Notes: generated from the letters alone by a model not told the origin. A stretch of 64,000 bases of DNA from Acinetobacter sp. ANC 4558 (GCF_002135375.1 NZ_NEGH01000001.1:299404-363403), one strand, 5' to 3'; positions 25,961 to 35,426 are shown, counted from the stretch's first letter. Made by a program: numbers and translations.

Positions 25961-26314
25961 ATGACTGTAAACTGCCCATACTGTAATCATGATGAGTATG
26001 ACATCATTGATAAAAATGATTTTGGTATCATTTTACCCGAACCTCATGCATTGTCTAAAGGGCATTGTGTGATTACTCCATTGCGACATACAGATTCTTT
26101 TTTCGATTTAACCGATAAAGAACGAAAAAGCATGACCAACTTACTTGATTTAGCACGTAATGAACTTAAGTTACGCCATCAACCTTCTGGTTTTCATATT
26201 GGATTCAATGATGGTACTGTTTTTGGTCAGCCTTCAGATCATTTTCATATTCATATTATTCCGCGATATGACGGACAAGTGCTGAAGTTAGATGCACGTT
26301 GGGGCATTGAGTAA
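25961..26314 (+). CDS. HIT family nucleotide-binding protein
   Basis: The 117-residue protein has the histidine-triad motif in SDHFHIHIIPRY (HFHIHII). The N-terminal CPYC pair can bind zinc, as in some HIT hydrolases. Family members hydrolyse or transfer nucleotides from phosphoramidate or dinucleoside polyphosphate substrates. A strong AAAGGAG ribosome binding site precedes the ATG, 47 bases after the hydrolase gene, so the two are probably co-transcribed. A hairpin terminator follows. Confidence 0.88.
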   Translation: MTVNCPYCNHDEYDIIDKNDFGIILPEPHALSKGHCVITPLRHTDSFFDLTDKERKSMTNLLDLARNELKLRHQPSGFHIGFNDGTVFGQPSDHFHIHIIPRYDGQVLKLDARWGIE

Positions 26315-26328
26315 ATTTATACTTATCT

Positions 26329-26356
26329 AAAAAATGGTGCTAAAGCACCATTTTTT
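26329..26356 (+). terminator. Terminator after the HIT gene
   Basis: TGGTGCT (26335-26341) pairs with AGCACCA (26344-26350), flanked by A- and T-runs. Confidence 0.88.
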
Positions 26357-26422
26357 GTGTCTTCAAAATTCAATCTTTAAATTTAAGTTATACTATGTGC
26401 AGTTTTGTTTCTAGCGTACATA

Positions 26423-27472
26423 ATGCAGACTTTTTCTTTTTCTCAAGCATTACTTTCTTGGTTTGATCTACATGGTCGACATGACCTTCCATGGCAAATT
26501 GCAGATGATCCCTATAAAGTCTGGGTATCAGAAATTATGTTACAACAAACTCAAGTCAAAACTGTACTTAACTATTTTGATCGATTTATGACACGGTTTC
26601 CGACCGTACAAGATCTTGGGACTGCTGTTTGGGATGATGTTGCTCCCTACTGGGCTGGTTTAGGTTACTATGCCCGCGCTCGCAACCTACATAAAGCAGC
26701 AAGCATTGTGGCTCAAAAAGGTACTTTTCCTCAAACCCTAGAAGCGTGGATGGAACTTCCTGGCATTGGTCATTCTACAGCAGGCGCCTTAATGTCTTTA
26801 GGTTTACGTCAATACGGCGTAATCATGGATGGAAATGTAAAACGAGTACTTTCTCGCTTTTTTGCAATTGAAAATGATTTATCTAAACCAATTCATGAAC
26901 GTGAAATGTGGCAATTGGCAACCTCTGTTTGTCCATCTGAACGAAATCATGATTACACTCAAGCCATTATGGACTTAGGGGCAACCATTTGTACCCCAAA
27001 GAAGCCTTTATGTTTATATTGTCCAATGCAACCACATTGTAAAGCACATCAACAAGGCTTAGAAACTGAATTACCATTTAAAAAACCTAAAAAGGCCGTT
27101 CCTGTTAAATTTGCAAAAGTACTCCTTCTTCAAGTAAGAAATAAACAAGATCAAATTCAATGGTTATGGCAACAACGTCCAAATACAGGCTTATGGGGCG
27201 GGTTATGGTGTTTGCCAGTGATTGAAAATGATCATGAATTTGAACAAATTTGCCAACGATTAAGTTTAAAAAAAGCGATTTATGCGATACCAATTCAGCA
27301 TAGTTTTACCCACTTTACTTGGCAACTTGAAGCCTTTTGCATAGAAGTCGACATTGACCAAATTGAACATTTATCTATTGAACTCGAGGGTCTATGGTTA
27401 AGCCCTGAAGAAGCAACCCATTTAGGTATTCCAACAGCCATGAAAAAATTGATCTCTGCAGCCCAATTATGA
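26423..27472 (+). CDS. mutY: A/G-specific adenine DNA glycosylase
   Basis: The 349-residue enzyme removes adenine mispaired with 8-oxoguanine. Visible parts are the catalytic Glu in VSEIMLQQTQV, the helix-hairpin-helix LPGIGHSTAGALMS with the catalytic Asp in VIMDGNVKRV, and the 4Fe-4S ligands in CTPKKPLCLYCPMQPHC. A NUDIX-like C-terminal domain (about 230-345) recognises 8-oxoG. The length equals E. coli MutY (350). An in-frame TTG six codons upstream is ignored in favour of the ATG at 26423. Confidence 0.95.
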   Translation: MQTFSFSQALLSWFDLHGRHDLPWQIADDPYKVWVSEIMLQQTQVKTVLNYFDRFMTRFPTVQDLGTAVWDDVAPYWAGLGYYARARNLHKAASIVAQKGTFPQTLEAWMELPGIGHSTAGALMSLGLRQYGVIMDGNVKRVLSRFFAIENDLSKPIHEREMWQLATSVCPSERNHDYTQAIMDLGATICTPKKPLCLYCPMQPHCKAHQQGLETELPFKKPKKAVPVKFAKVLLLQVRNKQDQIQWLWQQRPNTGLWGGLWCLPVIENDHEFEQICQRLSLKKAIYAIPIQHSFTHFTWQLEAFCIEVDIDQIEHLSIELEGLWLSPEEATHLGIPTAMKKLISAAQL

Positions 27473-27526
27473 CATAGTCAGATCAAATACTATTTTTCAC
27501 AAGACCATTCAAAATAAGGATTTATT

Positions 27527-28066
27527 GTGTTTCGACTGCTTCCGACTTTTAGCCTCATTTTCGCAGTAATCTTTCTTGCAGCCTGTTCAACTACACCCAA
27601 AAAAACAACTCAGCCTTTACCCCAAGCACAAGTTTTAAAACTTAAAAATATGTCATTAAGTTCAAAGTTACCCATTCCTGTGCAAGGCGTTAAAACTAAA
27701 GACTTGTCGGATACATGGGGAGCATCGCGGAGTCAAGGTCGTGTTCATGAAGGAATTGATATTATGGCGCCTCGTGGTACCAAAGTATTTAGCACCACAG
27801 AAGGCTTAATTGCTGACTTACGCAATAACAATTTGGGTGGTAAAGTAGTTTGGATTATGGGGCCTGGCGGTAGTTGGCACTATTATGCGCACTTGGATGG
27901 TCACAAACGTGGTTTAAATGTCGGTGATTATATTAAAAAGGGCGATTTAATTGGCTATGTAGGAAATACTGGCAATGCTCGGCATACCTCACCGCATTTG
28001 CATTATGGAATTTACCTCAACGGTAAAGGTCGAAACGTAGTGAATCCTTATCCATATTTACGTTAA
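27527..28066 (+). CDS. M23 family peptidase-like lipoprotein
   Basis: The 179-residue lipoprotein has a signal peptide ending LAAC (Cys20), then a short linker and a LytM/M23 domain. The zinc ligands are His74 and Asp78 in RVHEGIDIMAP and the HLHYG motif near the end, so a catalytic site looks intact. Such proteins cut peptidoglycan cross-links in the periplasm. It starts at GTG 27527, with AAGGA upstream. It lies in a run of closely spaced plus-strand genes: mutY, this gene, an 84-codon orphan and tag. Confidence 0.88.
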   Translation: MFRLLPTFSLIFAVIFLAACSTTPKKTTQPLPQAQVLKLKNMSLSSKLPIPVQGVKTKDLSDTWGASRSQGRVHEGIDIMAPRGTKVFSTTEGLIADLRNNNLGGKVVWIMGPGGSWHYYAHLDGHKRGLNVGDYIKKGDLIGYVGNTGNARHTSPHLHYGIYLNGKGRNVVNPYPYLR

Positions 28067-28082
28067 TCTTTAGGAATTATTC

Positions 28083-28337
28083 ATGTCAGAAGCTTTGATT
28101 GATCGTCTGGTTATATTTGCAGAATCAGGAAATCAACAAAAAATTGTGTTGAAAGGACAAACACATCAAGGTTGGATCATGGAAATTACAGATGAAGCAT
28201 TGCTCATTAGTACAGGCTATTCAGAAAAAGTAGGCAAAGATAATTGGATTGTATTCAATGATTTAGAGCATGCAGAATTGTCCTATTGGGATAATCATCA
28301 AGACCAATGGGTACTCTTTCATCTAAAGGAAAACTGA
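28083..28337 (+). CDS. Small hypothetical protein between M23 and tag
   Basis: The 84-residue soluble protein starts MSEALIDRLVIFAESGNQQK and is acidic, with several aromatic residues near the end (AELSYWDNHQDQWVLFHL). I do not recognise the family. Spacing (16 bases after the M23 gene, one base before tag) and the AGGA ribosome binding site indicate it is translated in an operon with both. Confidence 0.7.
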   Translation: MSEALIDRLVIFAESGNQQKIVLKGQTHQGWIMEITDEALLISTGYSEKVGKDNWIVFNDLEHAELSYWDNHQDQWVLFHLKEN

Positions 28338-28338
28338 A

Positions 28339-28902
28339 ATGATAAATAAACGCTGTGGTTGGTGTTCAGATGACCCTTTATACATAAATTATCACGATCA
28401 TGAGTGGGGAAAACCAGTTCATGATGAAGCACATTTATTTGAAATGCTTTGCTTAGAAGGTCAACAAGCAGGACTTTCTTGGATTACTGTTTTAAAAAAA
28501 CGAGAATGCTACAGAACACATTTTTTTCAATATTCCATTGAAGAGATTGCTTCATTTTCAGATGATAAACTCACATTAAAACTACAAGATGCTGGACTGA
28601 TTCGTCATTTTGGCAAGCTAAAAGCAATTCGTGACAATGCCATCGCATGGCAACAACTCAAGCAGCAAGGTGAAGATGTTGTTGCATGGTTATGGAGCTT
28701 TGTGGATTCGCAGTCTAAAAATAATGATGTTCCCGATTATCGACTGGCACCTACCCAAACGATCGAAAGCCAAAACTTATCAAAAGCATTAAAGAAAAAA
28801 GGCTTTCGTTTTGTTGGCCCTACGACTTGTTATGCATTTATGCAGGCTGTCGGAATGGTGGATGATCATGAAAATCATTGCCCGTCAAAATCGATACGCT
28901 AA
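28339..28902 (+). CDS. tag: DNA-3-methyladenine glycosylase I
   Basis: The 187-residue enzyme excises 3-methyladenine from alkylated DNA. It keeps the family start RCGWCSDDPLYINYHDHEWG and LCLEGQQAGLSWITVLKKRE. The zinc ligands are the N-terminal Cys and His plus the C-terminal His and Cys in DDHENHCPSK. The start follows the preceding stop by one base. Its last four bases overlap the end of the convergent MocR-type gene, so no room remains for a conventional shared terminator. Confidence 0.95.
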   Translation: MINKRCGWCSDDPLYINYHDHEWGKPVHDEAHLFEMLCLEGQQAGLSWITVLKKRECYRTHFFQYSIEEIASFSDDKLTLKLQDAGLIRHFGKLKAIRDNAIAWQQLKQQGEDVVAWLWSFVDSQSKNNDVPDYRLAPTQTIESQNLSKALKKKGFRFVGPTTCYAFMQAVGMVDDHENHCPSKSIR

Positions 28903-30329
28903 GGCTCAGCTATTTCTAACTCTTGTCGAACCCAATCTGCCAAAGTCTGAATAGCTTGTTGAACCGCTGATGACAGCTCATGTCCTGCATTTAAACGAAT
29001 ACAATTGGCATACCGTTTATCTTCACCAAAGACAATTCCTGGCACAATATTAATGCCAACTTGCTGGGCATAACGATACATTTTTAAACTTTGAATGCTG
29101 TCAGGCAATTGTAGCCAAAGCGAATATCCGCCTCTTGGCTGATTGAGCCGAATATCAAGGTTGTGAAATGCTTGCATGAGACATTGACGATATTGCTCGA
29201 CTTGTAACATTAGCTTTGGGCGTAATATATTTAAATGTTCGCGATATGCTCTAGAGTGAATTAAATCGGCTAAACCGAGCTGTAAGGGCGTATTCACCGA
29301 AACATTTAAATTAATAATCTGTGCTTTTAAATAATGTAATTTTTGACTAATACAAAACCAACCCACTCGATAAGCGGAAGATAGTGATTTAGAAACTGAA
29401 CCACAATAAATCACAAAACCATCTTTATCCCAATGGCGAATAGGTAAAGGTCGATGGTGGTCAAAACTGCATTCAGCATAAATATCATCTTCGATTACAT
29501 AACATTGGTATTTTTTTGCCAACATGGCAATGTGTTGTTTAGCTTCATTGCTCAGGCAAAAACCTAATGGATTTTGATAATTTGCCGTGAGTAAGCAAAT
29601 TTTAGCACCCGAATGTTTCATTTCTTGTTCTAAACGAGCCAAATCAAAACCATCATGATGCGCAGGAATCTCGACAATTTTACGTTTTAAACTCGCTAAT
29701 AATTGTAATTGCCCATTAAAATTAGGTGTTGGTACAAGAATGCTATCCCCCTCTTTTGTCAGCACTTGAATAATGACCGACAGCGCAGGCATACACCCAT
29801 TACTAATAAAAATATCTTCTTTGGCAATAAAAATGCCATCTTCAGCCCAATGCTTAACCAATGCTTCTCTTAAGCCAATGTGCCCTTGCTTATCACTATA
29901 TAAAAAATCTTCTGGTTTACTGTGCTTCAATGCGCGTTGAATCGAACGTCGCAAAGCATCAATTGGTACCAAATTAGGTGAAAGCTGAATTGAGCCTAAA
30001 TGAATAAGATTCTGACGAATGGATGCTTCTTGTATTTCTACTTGTAAATCTAAATTAGAAACTTCTCTTGCATGGGAGATAAAATCTAAATGTTGTGGCT
30101 GTGCAACCTGATTGATGTGTTGAGCTTGAACGAAATAACCAGCTTTCGGTTTAACATAGATGAGCCCCTGTGCTTCTAGCAACTCATAACAACTTTTTGC
30201 TGTGCTTAAACTAATGTGATGTTGCTTAGAAAATTCTCTTAATGACTTTAAACGTTGACCTGTCTTGAGCTCACCAGAATATATATTTTGGGCAATGTGC
30301 TGTGCTAAAGCTTGATATCGAAAACTCAC
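28899..30329 (-). CDS. MocR-type regulator (GntR winged helix fused to aminotransferase domain)
   Basis: The 476-residue protein has an N-terminal GntR winged helix (about 1-70: YQALAQHIAQNIYSGELKTGQRLKSLREFS). A fold-type I aminotransferase domain (about 100-470) follows. It shows SNGCMPALSVI, TANYQNPLGFCLS, VIEDDIYAECSFD and the PLP-lysine region YCGSVSKSLSSAYRVGW. Proteins of this type (PdxR, GabR and others) regulate vitamin B6 or amine metabolism in response to PLP or substrate; the target here is unknown. The start is GTG. It is divergent from a small lipoprotein gene 93 bases away, a possible target. Confidence 0.88.
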   Translation of the reverse strand: MSFRYQALAQHIAQNIYSGELKTGQRLKSLREFSKQHHISLSTAKSCYELLEAQGLIYVKPKAGYFVQAQHINQVAQPQHLDFISHAREVSNLDLQVEIQEASIRQNLIHLGSIQLSPNLVPIDALRRSIQRALKHSKPEDFLYSDKQGHIGLREALVKHWAEDGIFIAKEDIFISNGCMPALSVIIQVLTKEGDSILVPTPNFNGQLQLLASLKRKIVEIPAHHDGFDLARLEQEMKHSGAKICLLTANYQNPLGFCLSNEAKQHIAMLAKKYQCYVIEDDIYAECSFDHHRPLPIRHWDKDGFVIYCGSVSKSLSSAYRVGWFCISQKLHYLKAQIINLNVSVNTPLQLGLADLIHSRAYREHLNILRPKLMLQVEQYRQCLMQAFHNLDIRLNQPRGGYSLWLQLPDSIQSLKMYRYAQQVGINIVPGIVFGEDKRYANCIRLNAGHELSSAVQQAIQTLADWVRQELEIAEP

Positions 30330-30422
30330 AATCTGTACTCATTTTTTATAAATTTTTGTATCTGTAATCATTTTACCACAACCACTATCATTTTCTTGTT
30401 CTTTTACATTAGTGATAACAGC

Positions 30423-30767
30423 ATGAAAAGTTTAATGATCATTGGAATCGTCTTTTTTTTACACGCATGTACCTCCGAGGTGAATAAAGATCATCAACAG
30501 GCTTTTATTTGTAAATCGCTCATTCAGGGTTATTTAAATGCACAACATTTACAGCACTATGAATTTCATCGCAAAACAACAGAACAACTAAAAATAATTT
30601 ATATTTATAAACAACCGATTGTTTCCAATCTAATGGTCGACGTCGCTCAAAATACTCAACTTAAATTTGCATGTTTAAGGCCATCCGAAAATAGATTTGA
30701 GCTCAAACTGATTACCCCCCATCAAGATGAAGCATCTATTTTATATTTATACCTTAGCAAGAAATAA
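30423..30767 (+). CDS. Small lipoprotein, function unknown
   Basis: The 114-residue protein starts MKSLMIIGIVFFLHACTS, a lipoprotein signal peptide with lipobox LHAC. The frame is open from 30312, but that extension would put 37 residues ahead of a proper signal peptide, so the ATG at 30423 is the better start. The mature part (about 100 residues) has two cysteines (QAFICKSL and LKFACLRP) that could form a disulfide. I do not recognise a family. It is divergent from the MocR-type regulator. Confidence 0.62.
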   Translation: MKSLMIIGIVFFLHACTSEVNKDHQQAFICKSLIQGYLNAQHLQHYEFHRKTTEQLKIIYIYKQPIVSNLMVDVAQNTQLKFACLRPSENRFELKLITPHQDEASILYLYLSKK

Positions 30768-31007
30768 TTACAATAAATTGAAGATTTGAATGATAAAAGT
30801 TCATTAATTAATCATAAACTTGAATATCTGTCACATTTTTATTGTATAAAAAATGTGGTAGACATTCAGTCTGTTATAGCAAATGTTTAACATTCAGCAT
30901 ATATTGAGTATGGGTATTTATCCCCCCATAAATGAATCGTGCCTCACTAAAAAAGTCTGCTAAAATAATGCAACTTTTTAAATTAAAAATGAATTTGGAA
31001 AAACCTA

Positions 31008-31733
31008 ATGAGTAAAGCCTTACCCATCGCTGTTGCTGTAATTTTAGGCGGCGCTGCACTTGTTCCTGTTTATTATGCTAATCAAAGCCCTGCAACTCAA
31101 AGTTCAAAAGCTTCTAAAAATGCTTCTGCCGTTGAGAAAATTAGCTATGCTTTAGGTTATGAAGTTGCTCAGCAAACTCCTCCTGAACTTGATATGAATA
31201 GTTTTGTGACAGGTGTTCGTGAAGGTCACGCTCATACAAAACCGGCATATACAGAACAAGAATTACAACAAGCATTTGAACAATTTCAGTTAGAAATGCA
31301 GAAAAAACAAGTCGATGATCAAAAGAAAGCTGAAACTCAAGCACAGAAAACTCAAGCTTCAAATAATGCTTTCCTTGAACAAAATGCTAAAAAAGCGGAT
31401 GTGAAAAAAACAGCTTCTGGCTTGCAATATACCATTACAAAAGAAGGAACTGGCAAATCACCAACAGCGAATTCAACCGTTAAAGTTCACTATACAGGTA
31501 AACTTGTTGATGGAACTGTATTTGATAGTTCGGTTTCACGTGGTGAGCCAATTGAATTTCCATTGAATCAAGTTATTCCTGGTTGGACTGAAGGTCTTCA
31601 ACTGATCAAAGAAGGCGGTAAAGCTACGCTTTATATTCCAGCTGAACTTGCTTATGGTGCTCAGGGTGTTCCTGGTACTATTCCACCCAATAGCCCTTTA
31701 ATTTTTGATGTAGAACTGATTCAAGTTAAATAA
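31008..31733 (+). CDS. FKBP-type peptidyl-prolyl isomerase, membrane-anchored Mip/FkpA type
   Basis: The 241-residue protein has an N-terminal hydrophobic segment (about 3-24), most likely an uncleaved anchor or signal. A dimerisation domain (about 42-105) includes KISYALGYEVAQQ and a long helix with many Gln/Lys. The FKBP domain (about 133-241) is complete: [32 protein letters not shown] and AYGAQG. It would assist folding of outer-membrane or periplasmic proteins. It is the first of three tandem FKBP genes and has its own terminator. Confidence 0.9.
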   Translation: MSKALPIAVAVILGGAALVPVYYANQSPATQSSKASKNASAVEKISYALGYEVAQQTPPELDMNSFVTGVREGHAHTKPAYTEQELQQAFEQFQLEMQKKQVDDQKKAETQAQKTQASNNAFLEQNAKKADVKKTASGLQYTITKEGTGKSPTANSTVKVHYTGKLVDGTVFDSSVSRGEPIEFPLNQVIPGWTEGLQLIKEGGKATLYIPAELAYGAQGVPGTIPPNSPLIFDVELIQVK

Positions 31734-31741
31734 TAAAAAAT

Positions 31742-31766
31742 AAGGAGAGCTATGCTCTCCTTTTTT
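31742..31766 (+). terminator. Terminator between the first and second FKBP genes
   Basis: AAGGAGAGC (31742-31750) pairs with GCTCTCCTT (31754-31762), loop TAT, then six T. The in-frame ATG at 31752 lies in its loop, which rules it out as the start of the next gene. Confidence 0.88.
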
Positions 31767-31778
31767 GGAAATCATGAT

Positions 31779-32228
31779 ATGAAATTATTAATAACCGCTG
31801 TATGTTTTACATTATTAAGTACAACTTTATTTGCCCAAAATGCTAAAGAAAATAATGTAATTAAAAATCAAACGACAAATGCGCAACATACATTTTCATC
31901 AAAAACAACAAGTTCTGGTTTACAATATACGGTGATTAAAGAAGGAACTGGGAAATCACCACTGGTAAGTTCAACCGTTAAAGTTCACTACACAGGTAAA
32001 CTTTTGAATGGCACAGTGTTTGACAGTTCTAAACGTGGTGAACCAATTGAGTTTCCGTTAAATCAAGTCATTCCAGGCTGGACAGAGGGTCTTCAACTCA
32101 TGAAAGAAGGCGGCAAAGCCACATTCATCATTCCAGCTAAGCTCGCATATGGAACGAGAGGTGTGCCTGGCGTCATTCCACCTAACAGCCCACTAATTTT
32201 TGACGTTGAACTTCTTCAAGTAAAGTAA
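31779..32228 (+). CDS. FKBP-type peptidyl-prolyl isomerase, single-domain periplasmic
   Basis: The 149-residue protein has a cleavable signal peptide ([20 protein letters not shown]), a short low-complexity linker and a single FKBP domain. The domain is nearly identical in core blocks to the upstream gene ([32 protein letters not shown] and AYGTRGVPG). It lacks the N-terminal dimerisation domain of its two neighbours. The ATG at 31779 is chosen because the frame's earlier ATG (31752) sits in a terminator loop. Duplication from gene one, with loss of the dimerisation domain, is the simplest origin. Confidence 0.9.
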   Translation: MKLLITAVCFTLLSTTLFAQNAKENNVIKNQTTNAQHTFSSKTTSSGLQYTVIKEGTGKSPLVSSTVKVHYTGKLLNGTVFDSSKRGEPIEFPLNQVIPGWTEGLQLMKEGGKATFIIPAKLAYGTRGVPGVIPPNSPLIFDVELLQVK

Positions 32229-32272
32229 ACAATAAGAAAGTATAACTTTCTCTATGATTTTGAGATCTCATT

Positions 32273-32959
32273 ATGAAATTACCCCTATCCATTTTATGTC
32301 TAGCGTTATGTAGCACAAGCCTATCGGCTAAAACAATTACCAACAAAAGTTCATTTGAAGATCAAGTGAGTTATAGCTTTGGTTATATTATGGGTCGAAA
32401 TTATTCTGAAAATTTAAAAAATATTAATTTAGATGCTTTTATTGAAGGTCTAAAAATTGCATCTTCAGGAAAAACCTCAACAATTTCTGAAGAAGAAATG
32501 TCAAAAGTTTTGACTCAATTTAAACAACAAACAGAAGCAAAACAATTAGTCATTCATCAGCAACTTGCTGAAACAAATGCAAAAGCTGGAAGTCAGTTTT
32601 TAACTGAAAATAAGAAAAAATTGGGTATACACGTGACACCAAGTGGTCTGCAATATCAAGTTCTACAACAAGGTGTAGGAAAAACGCCAACAGCCTCTTC
32701 TAATGTCAAAGTCAATTATGAGGGTCGTTTACTGGATGGTACCGTTTTTGATAGTTCTATTGCACGCCAACAACCTGCAGAGTTTCAAGTGAGCCAAGTC
32801 ATTCAAGGATGGACAGAGGGCCTGCAACTGATGAAAGAAGGGGCAAAATACCGCCTATTCATTCCATCAAACTTAGCTTATGGTGAAATTGGCGCTGGTG
32901 ATGCAATTGAACCGAACAGTACTTTAATTTTTGATGTGGAATTATTAGAAATAAAATAA
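32273..32959 (+). CDS. FKBP-type peptidyl-prolyl isomerase, third tandem copy
   Basis: The 228-residue protein has a signal peptide ending about LSAKT (residue 20). A dimerisation domain (about 28-110) includes QVSYSFGYIMGRNYSEN, and an FKBP domain (about 120-228) follows. The FKBP domain is more diverged than in the two upstream copies: [34 protein letters not shown] and LAYGEIG. This is the typical Mip/FkpA layout with a cleavable signal. The gap to the upstream gene is 44 bases with no obvious terminator, so genes two and three may share a message. Confidence 0.9.
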   Translation: MKLPLSILCLALCSTSLSAKTITNKSSFEDQVSYSFGYIMGRNYSENLKNINLDAFIEGLKIASSGKTSTISEEEMSKVLTQFKQQTEAKQLVIHQQLAETNAKAGSQFLTENKKKLGIHVTPSGLQYQVLQQGVGKTPTASSNVKVNYEGRLLDGTVFDSSIARQQPAEFQVSQVIQGWTEGLQLMKEGAKYRLFIPSNLAYGEIGAGDAIEPNSTLIFDVELLEIK

Positions 32960-32974
32960 GCAATTGATATCAAT

Positions 32975-33002
32975 AAAGCCCTTTCATTGAAAGGGCTTTT
33001 TA
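32975..33002. terminator. Terminator between the third FKBP gene and murJ
   Basis: AAAGCCCTTTC (32975-32985) pairs with GAAAGGGCTTT (32989-32999), loop ATT, followed by T residues on the plus strand; the two genes converge here. Confidence 0.88.
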
Positions 33003-33046
33003 CTTTAATACATTTTTCTTAGTCTGCTAAATACTATCGTCTAATC

Positions 33047-34594
33047 TTAGACATTAGGCTTTATATCACGTGGGCGAAATCCTGCTAGTAATAATGCAAC
33101 ACCATAGGCAACCACACCAACAATACATAAGCCAATCACTTCAAAAATACGAATCCATTGAGATGCTTCGCTATTGTAATATGTCAAACCAAACCACAAC
33201 GCAAAAATCATCGCAACATTCGCAACAATAAATTGAATACTGAGCTTTTTCCAATGTCCTGCGAATCGGAAAATATTACGCTGATGTAAATAAAAATAAA
33301 GCATACCTGCATTCACTAATGCTGAACCAGAAGAGGCTATCGCAAGTGCCATATGATCTGCATGCCAGCCAATCCATTTGAAAATACCAATAAAAATGAC
33401 GTTAAAAATAGCATTCGCAGCAACCGCGATTAATCCAACTCGAACTGGCGTTTTCATATCTTGCTGCGCGTAAAAACCTGGTGCAAATACTTTAATTAGC
33501 ATGAATGAAATCACTCCTGCACTCATACACTGTAATGCTAAAGCTGTCATATAAGTATCTTCTACAGTAAACTGCCCGCGCTGGAATAAGGCTTGGATAA
33601 TTGGAGTAGAAAGCATAAATAATGCAATGCTGGCTGGCACACCAACCAATATCACAATTTTGGCAGCCCAATCGATCATCCCTCTAAATTTCACTTGATC
33701 TTGTTCAGCAAATTTTGCAGAAAGTGACGGTAAAATAACCGTACTAATTGCAACACCAATTAAACCCAATGGTAATTCCGTCATACGCTCAGCGCTATAT
33801 AACCAAGAGACTGCACCATCTTGCATGAAAGATGCCCAAATAGTATTTAGAAGTAAATTTATTTGTGTGACTGATACACCAAATAGTGCAGGTAACATCA
33901 ACTTTAAAATACGATCTACACCTTCATGTTTGAAGTCGATTTTAGGGGGTATAAGAAGCTTTCTACGCCATAACTCTGGAATTTGAATTGCGAGCTGTAA
34001 AGCACCAGCAATTAATACGGCCCAACCTAATGCCATAATGGGTTCAGCCATATATGGCGTAAGCCATAAAGCCCCTGCAATCATTGCAACATTCAGTAAT
34101 ACAGGTGCAAATGCAGGTGTTGTAAAAGAACCATAACTGTTCAAAATACTACTGGCAAAAGCCGTTAAAGACATAAATAACAAATACGGAATGGTTAAAC
34201 GGAATAAATCCGTTGCCATCGCAAATTTCTCGGGATCTTGATTAAATCCAGGGGCATACACATAGATAATGGCGGGTGCAATAATCATGGCAATTAATGT
34301 CAGTAAGGTCATAAAACTACTTAAACAGCCAAATACACGACTAATTAAGATTTGAACTTCTGCATGTGCGCGTGTGGTTTTATATTCTGTCAATACTGGA
34401 ATAAATGCTTGGGAAAATGCTCCCTCGGCAAAAAGTCGCCTAAAAAAATTCGGTATACGAAAAGCCACCACGAAAGTATCGAAGTCCTTTCCAGCACCAA
34501 AAACATTCAGCAAGACCACATCACGTACTAAACCAAGTACACGTGACAACATGGTCATTGCACTTACAATCACGGTCGATCGCCAAAGCGCCAT
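33047..34594 (-). CDS. murJ: Lipid II flippase MurJ
   Basis: The 515-residue inner-membrane protein of the MOP superfamily has about fourteen helices. It moves lipid II to the periplasmic side for peptidoglycan synthesis. Characteristic sequence includes TMLSRVLGLVRDVVLLNVFG, AFRIPNFFRRLFAEGAFSQAFIPV and LGLIGVAISTVILPSLS. The frame is open from a GTG at 34603, but AGGTGG (34600-34605) is an ideal ribosome binding site for the ATG at 34594, so that start is used. It is followed, divergently, by no gene; ampD lies 63 bases to the right on the same strand, upstream of it. Confidence 0.94.
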   Translation of the reverse strand: MALWRSTVIVSAMTMLSRVLGLVRDVVLLNVFGAGKDFDTFVVAFRIPNFFRRLFAEGAFSQAFIPVLTEYKTTRAHAEVQILISRVFGCLSSFMTLLTLIAMIIAPAIIYVYAPGFNQDPEKFAMATDLFRLTIPYLLFMSLTAFASSILNSYGSFTTPAFAPVLLNVAMIAGALWLTPYMAEPIMALGWAVLIAGALQLAIQIPELWRRKLLIPPKIDFKHEGVDRILKLMLPALFGVSVTQINLLLNTIWASFMQDGAVSWLYSAERMTELPLGLIGVAISTVILPSLSAKFAEQDQVKFRGMIDWAAKIVILVGVPASIALFMLSTPIIQALFQRGQFTVEDTYMTALALQCMSAGVISFMLIKVFAPGFYAQQDMKTPVRVGLIAVAANAIFNVIFIGIFKWIGWHADHMALAIASSGSALVNAGMLYFYLHQRNIFRFAGHWKKLSIQFIVANVAMIFALWFGLTYYNSEASQWIRIFEVIGLCIVGVVAYGVALLLAGFRPRDIKPNV

Positions 34595-34657
34595 CGTAAC
34601 CACCTAGTTAAAAATCAAGTCGCTATTGTAATGAAAGTCTACACGAAGTTTCATTGT

Positions 34658-35254
34658 TTAATCATTCAACGGGATCACTGTTGATTGATTTTTTAATTGT
34701 TTTAACAAAAATCTAAATTTCATCCAGTCAAAATATGGCCCTGGATCAGTCTTTCGACCAGCGGCAATATCTGAGTGTCCTGTCAAATGCTGCTGTATCT
34801 TAGGATAAGTCGTTTGTAATGCGGCAACAACTTCAGCTAATTTTTGATATTGCACGTCTTCAAAAGCCAAATCATCACTGCCTTCTAATTCAATTCCAAT
34901 CGAATAATCATTACATTCTTTTTTTCCTAAATAACAAGAACGACCTGCATGCCACGCTCGATCCTTCAAATTAACAAACTGAAGGACTTCACCTGTTCTT
35001 AAAATCAGTATATGTGCAGAAACTTGCATACCTTCAATCGTTTGAAAATAGGGATGCATTGACCAATCTAATTTATTTTGGAAAAACTGCTGAATATATC
35101 CACATCCAAATTGTGAAGGAGGCAAACTAATATTATGAATCACTACTAGCTGAATTTCTGTTTCATCAGGGCGTTGATTAAAGTTTGGTGATGGAATTTG
35201 CTCTGCGCCAATAAGGACGCCATCAATGACCTGAAAAATCGGTCTGTGTTGCAT
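34658..35254 (-). CDS. ampD: 1,6-anhydro-N-acetylmuramyl-L-alanine amidase
   Basis: The 198-residue cytosolic zinc amidase cleaves the peptide from recycled anhydro-muropeptides. Family landmarks are VVIHNISLPP (zinc His), WHAGRS, NDYSIGIELEGSDD and LTGHSDIAAGRKTDPGPYFDW, which gives the second His and the Asp zinc ligand. Loss of AmpD in many gammaproteobacteria derepresses AmpC-type beta-lactamase, so the gene may affect beta-lactam response. It is divergent from nadC, as in E. coli, and lies just upstream of murJ on the same strand. Confidence 0.93.
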   Translation of the reverse strand: MQHRPIFQVIDGVLIGAEQIPSPNFNQRPDETEIQLVVIHNISLPPSQFGCGYIQQFFQNKLDWSMHPYFQTIEGMQVSAHILILRTGEVLQFVNLKDRAWHAGRSCYLGKKECNDYSIGIELEGSDDLAFEDVQYQKLAEVVAALQTTYPKIQQHLTGHSDIAAGRKTDPGPYFDWMKFRFLLKQLKNQSTVIPLND

Positions 35255-35426
35255 AAATATACCCTGATTCTGTATTTTAAATATTTACTCGTTACAAATC
35301 CTAAAACTTTCTTTTAAAAATCTCAAATCGTGCTTCGTAACTTGGCGAAAAAATGCGATTTTGAAATGAACAATGTTAGTATAGCGCACAATTTTTATGA
35401 GTTTGACATATACGGAAATATATCAC

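Noticed and set aside
31752..31778. Upstream ATG for the second FKBP gene
   Set aside because: It sits in the loop of the preceding gene's terminator, and the extension would precede a proper signal peptide.
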